6,795 nucleotides of DNA from assembly GCA_964571145.1 (NCBI GenBank), contig CAZNAP010000121.1, positions 1-6,795 on the forward strand. Reading direction: 5' to 3'. A program made the position numbers and the translations under genes. This DNA is from Suilimivivens sp964571145 (GTDB lineage Bacteria > Bacillota > Clostridia > Lachnospirales > Lachnospiraceae). The notes below the pieces were generated by a model that ran no database searches, was not told the origin of the DNA, and saw only the letters and a program-made list of their open reading frames with translations. Shown piece by piece: positions 5,663-6,795 of this stretch; the first letter of the stretch is position 1, and each line of letters opens with the position of its first letter.

Positions 5663-6664
5663 CTATGCCAACTGTGCTTGAACAGCGGTTAAGGCAACTA
5701 CGCCTACGATATCCTGCCAGGAACAGCCTCTGGACAAATCATTTACAGGCTTTGCAATTCCCTGCAACATTGGTCCGTAAGCTTCTGCATTTCCTAATCT
5801 CTGTACTAATTTATAGCCAATATTTCCACAATCTAAATTCGGGAAAATCAATACATTGGCTTTTCCTGCCACTTCACTTCCCGGTGCTTTCGATTTTGCA
5901 ATCTGTGGAACCAGTGCTGCATCGGGCTGTAATTCGCCATCTAATGTTAAATGTGGATATTGTTCATGTGCAATTTGAGTCGCCTCAATCACTTTATCTA
6001 CCAACGGATGATGTGCACTACCTTTTGAGGAATGTGAAAGCATGGCAATAATCGGCTTCGCACCAACCAGACTCTTAAAGCTCTTAGCTGAGGAGTCTGC
6101 TATAGCAGCCAACTCTTCTGCTGTAGGATCTTGATTTAATCCGCAATCAGCAAATAAGAAGGTTCCATTCTCACCATATTCACAATTAGGAATACACATT
6201 AGGAAAAATCCGGAAACCAACTTAACACCAGGTGCTGTTTTCAAGATTTGAAGAGCCGGTCTTAAGGTATCTGCGGTTGCATGGCAGGCACCTGCTACCA
6301 TTCCATCTGCATCATTTGCTTTAACCATAATAACGCCAAAGGTCAAATAATCCGTGAGCAAAATTTCTCTTGCTTTCTCAGGTGTCATTCCTTTATTTTT
6401 TCTGGTTTCATATAATAAATCTACATATTCGTCAAATTTTTCGCAAGTTTCAGGATTGATAATTGTTACCCCATCCAGTTCAATTTCAAGCCAAGTTGCT
6501 CCATCCATTATCTTTTCTTCATTGCCAATCATGATAATCTCTGCAATACCTTCTCGTAAAATATTTGCAGCGGCAATCAACGTTCTTTTATCCGATGTTT
6601 CTGGCAAAACAATGGTCTTCTTGTCCATTCTTGCTTTGTCCTTAATTACATCAATATATGACAT
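5663..6664 (-). CDS. pta: phosphate acetyltransferase
   Basis: The enzyme converts acetyl-CoA + phosphate to acetyl phosphate + CoA and feeds acetate kinase. The 333-residue length is that of the short, single-domain Pta. Seen: TIVLPETSDKRTL (17-29), DGMVAGACHATADTLRPALQ (120-139), MLSHSSKGSAHHP (208-220), DGELQPDAALVPQIA (242-256), KANVLIFPNLDCGNIGYKL (268-286) and GIAKPVNDLSRGCSWQDIV (302-320). In the last, S311, R312 and D318 correspond to catalytic residues known in the Methanosarcina enzyme. The frame is open upstream to 6757, but the start at 6664 is chosen: it has AGAGGAG 9 nt upstream, matches the family N-terminus (SYIDVIKDKA), and the longer version would begin upstream of the predicted promoter. 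Stops in several successive codons follow the gene. First gene of the pta-ackA operon. Confidence 0.98.
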   Translation of the reverse strand: MSYIDVIKDKARMDKKTIVLPETSDKRTLIAAANILREGIAEIIMIGNEEKIMDGATWLEIELDGVTIINPETCEKFDEYVDLLYETRKNKGMTPEKAREILLTDYLTFGVIMVKANDADGMVAGACHATADTLRPALQILKTAPGVKLVSGFFLMCIPNCEYGENGTFLFADCGLNQDPTAEELAAIADSSAKSFKSLVGAKPIIAMLSHSSKGSAHHPLVDKVIEATQIAHEQYPHLTLDGELQPDAALVPQIAKSKAPGSEVAGKANVLIFPNLDCGNIGYKLVQRLGNAEAYGPMLQGIAKPVNDLSRGCSWQDIVGVVALTAVQAQLA

Positions 6665-6673
6665 ACCCCTATT

Positions 6674-6680
6674 CTCCTCT
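6674..6680 (-). promoter_or_regulatory. pta ribosome binding site
   Basis: AGAGGAG on the minus strand, 9 nt before the ATG at 6664, selects this start over the in-frame ATGs upstream. Confidence 0.75.
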
Positions 6681-6684
6681 TTCC

Positions 6685-6713
6685 TACATATGTAAGCACT
6701 TCCATTGTATACA
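6685..6713. promoter_or_regulatory. paired palindromes in the pta leader (candidate operator)
   Basis: TACATATGTA (6685-6694) and TGTATACA (6706-6713) are perfect palindromes whose centres are 20 bp apart, about two helical turns. They lie between the predicted transcription start (near 6718) and the pta ribosome binding site. A dimeric regulator binding twice on one DNA face would fit, but both are short and AT-rich, and no known motif is matched. Confidence 0.25.
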
Positions 6714-6724
6714 TACCTATAAAA

Positions 6725-6753
6725 ATTATATCTCATACCGCTTCTTACAGCAA
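6725..6753 (-). promoter_or_regulatory. sigma-A-type promoter of the pta-ackA operon
   Basis: On the minus strand TTGCTG (6753-6748) is followed after exactly 17 bp by a consensus TATAAT (6730-6725). Transcription would start near 6718, leaving a leader of about 54 nt. This looks like the strongest promoter in the window, in line with high expression of the acetate pathway. Confidence 0.75.
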
Positions 6754-6795
6754 GCATTCCGTGGAAATAAATTGTGTTAATTTTAGTACAAAAAA

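Noticed and set aside
5663..5665. Frameshift joining pta to the TGACAT region
   Set aside because: Pta already ends at its normal C-terminus and is followed by several in-frame stops, so the spacer is not a lost coding segment.
5394..6695. Plus-strand frames opposite ackA and pta (5394-5582, 5441-5647, 5650-6051, 6354-6695)
   Set aside because: They are antisense shadows of two unmistakable enzymes and show no recognisable protein features.
6665..6757. 31-codon N-terminal extension of Pta
   Set aside because: It spans the TATAAT and the expected transcription start, and the added residues do not resemble Pta. The start at 6664 has a good ribosome binding site.

Overview
The window is an AT-rich, gene-dense chromosomal segment from an endospore-forming clostridium, most likely a member of the Lachnospiraceae or a close relative. 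The evidence is a zinc-ribbon L28 protein, strong AGGAGG-type ribosome binding sites, sigma-A-like promoters, a ytfI-ytfJ (GerW family) sporulation pair, a clostridial-style HD-GYP protein and a fermentative pta-ackA operon. No rRNA, tRNA, CRISPR array, transposase or phage gene is visible. The assignment comes from gene content and style, not from a database match.

Layout. At 1-46 there may be the last codons of an upstream gene. At 130-315 (+) lies rpmB, with its own promoter (55-83) and an intrinsic terminator (377-410). From 3023 down to 495 (-) runs a compact five-gene cluster: a conserved protein of unknown function (112 aa), a DUF2953 membrane protein (YtfI-like), a GerW/YtfJ-family spore protein, a two-helix membrane miniprotein of 47 aa, and a coiled-coil protein ending in a J domain. 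The first three overlap at their stop/start codons and the last two follow closely, so they are probably one transcript. It would start at a promoter near 3075-3102 and end at the hairpin at 377-402, which can serve both strands.

Divergent from this cluster is a gene for an HD-GYP protein (3292-4347, +). Its promoter (3112-3139) is followed by a structured leader of about 145 nt that may encode a 25-aa leader peptide. The HD-GYP protein keeps most of its motifs, but the histidine of the HD pair is a tyrosine.

From 6664 down to 4377 (-) is the acetate-forming operon pta-ackA, which converts acetyl-CoA to acetate with ATP formation. It has a very good promoter at 6725-6753. The pta-ackA spacer holds an unusual array of five TGACAT units at 8-9 nt spacing. 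ackA converges on the HD-GYP gene, with a hairpin over the junction.

Most of the window is core metabolism and sporulation. The parts that deserve a second look are the HD-to-YD substitution, the HD-GYP leader, the J-domain protein and miniprotein attached to the ytfI-ytfJ pair, and the TGACAT array.
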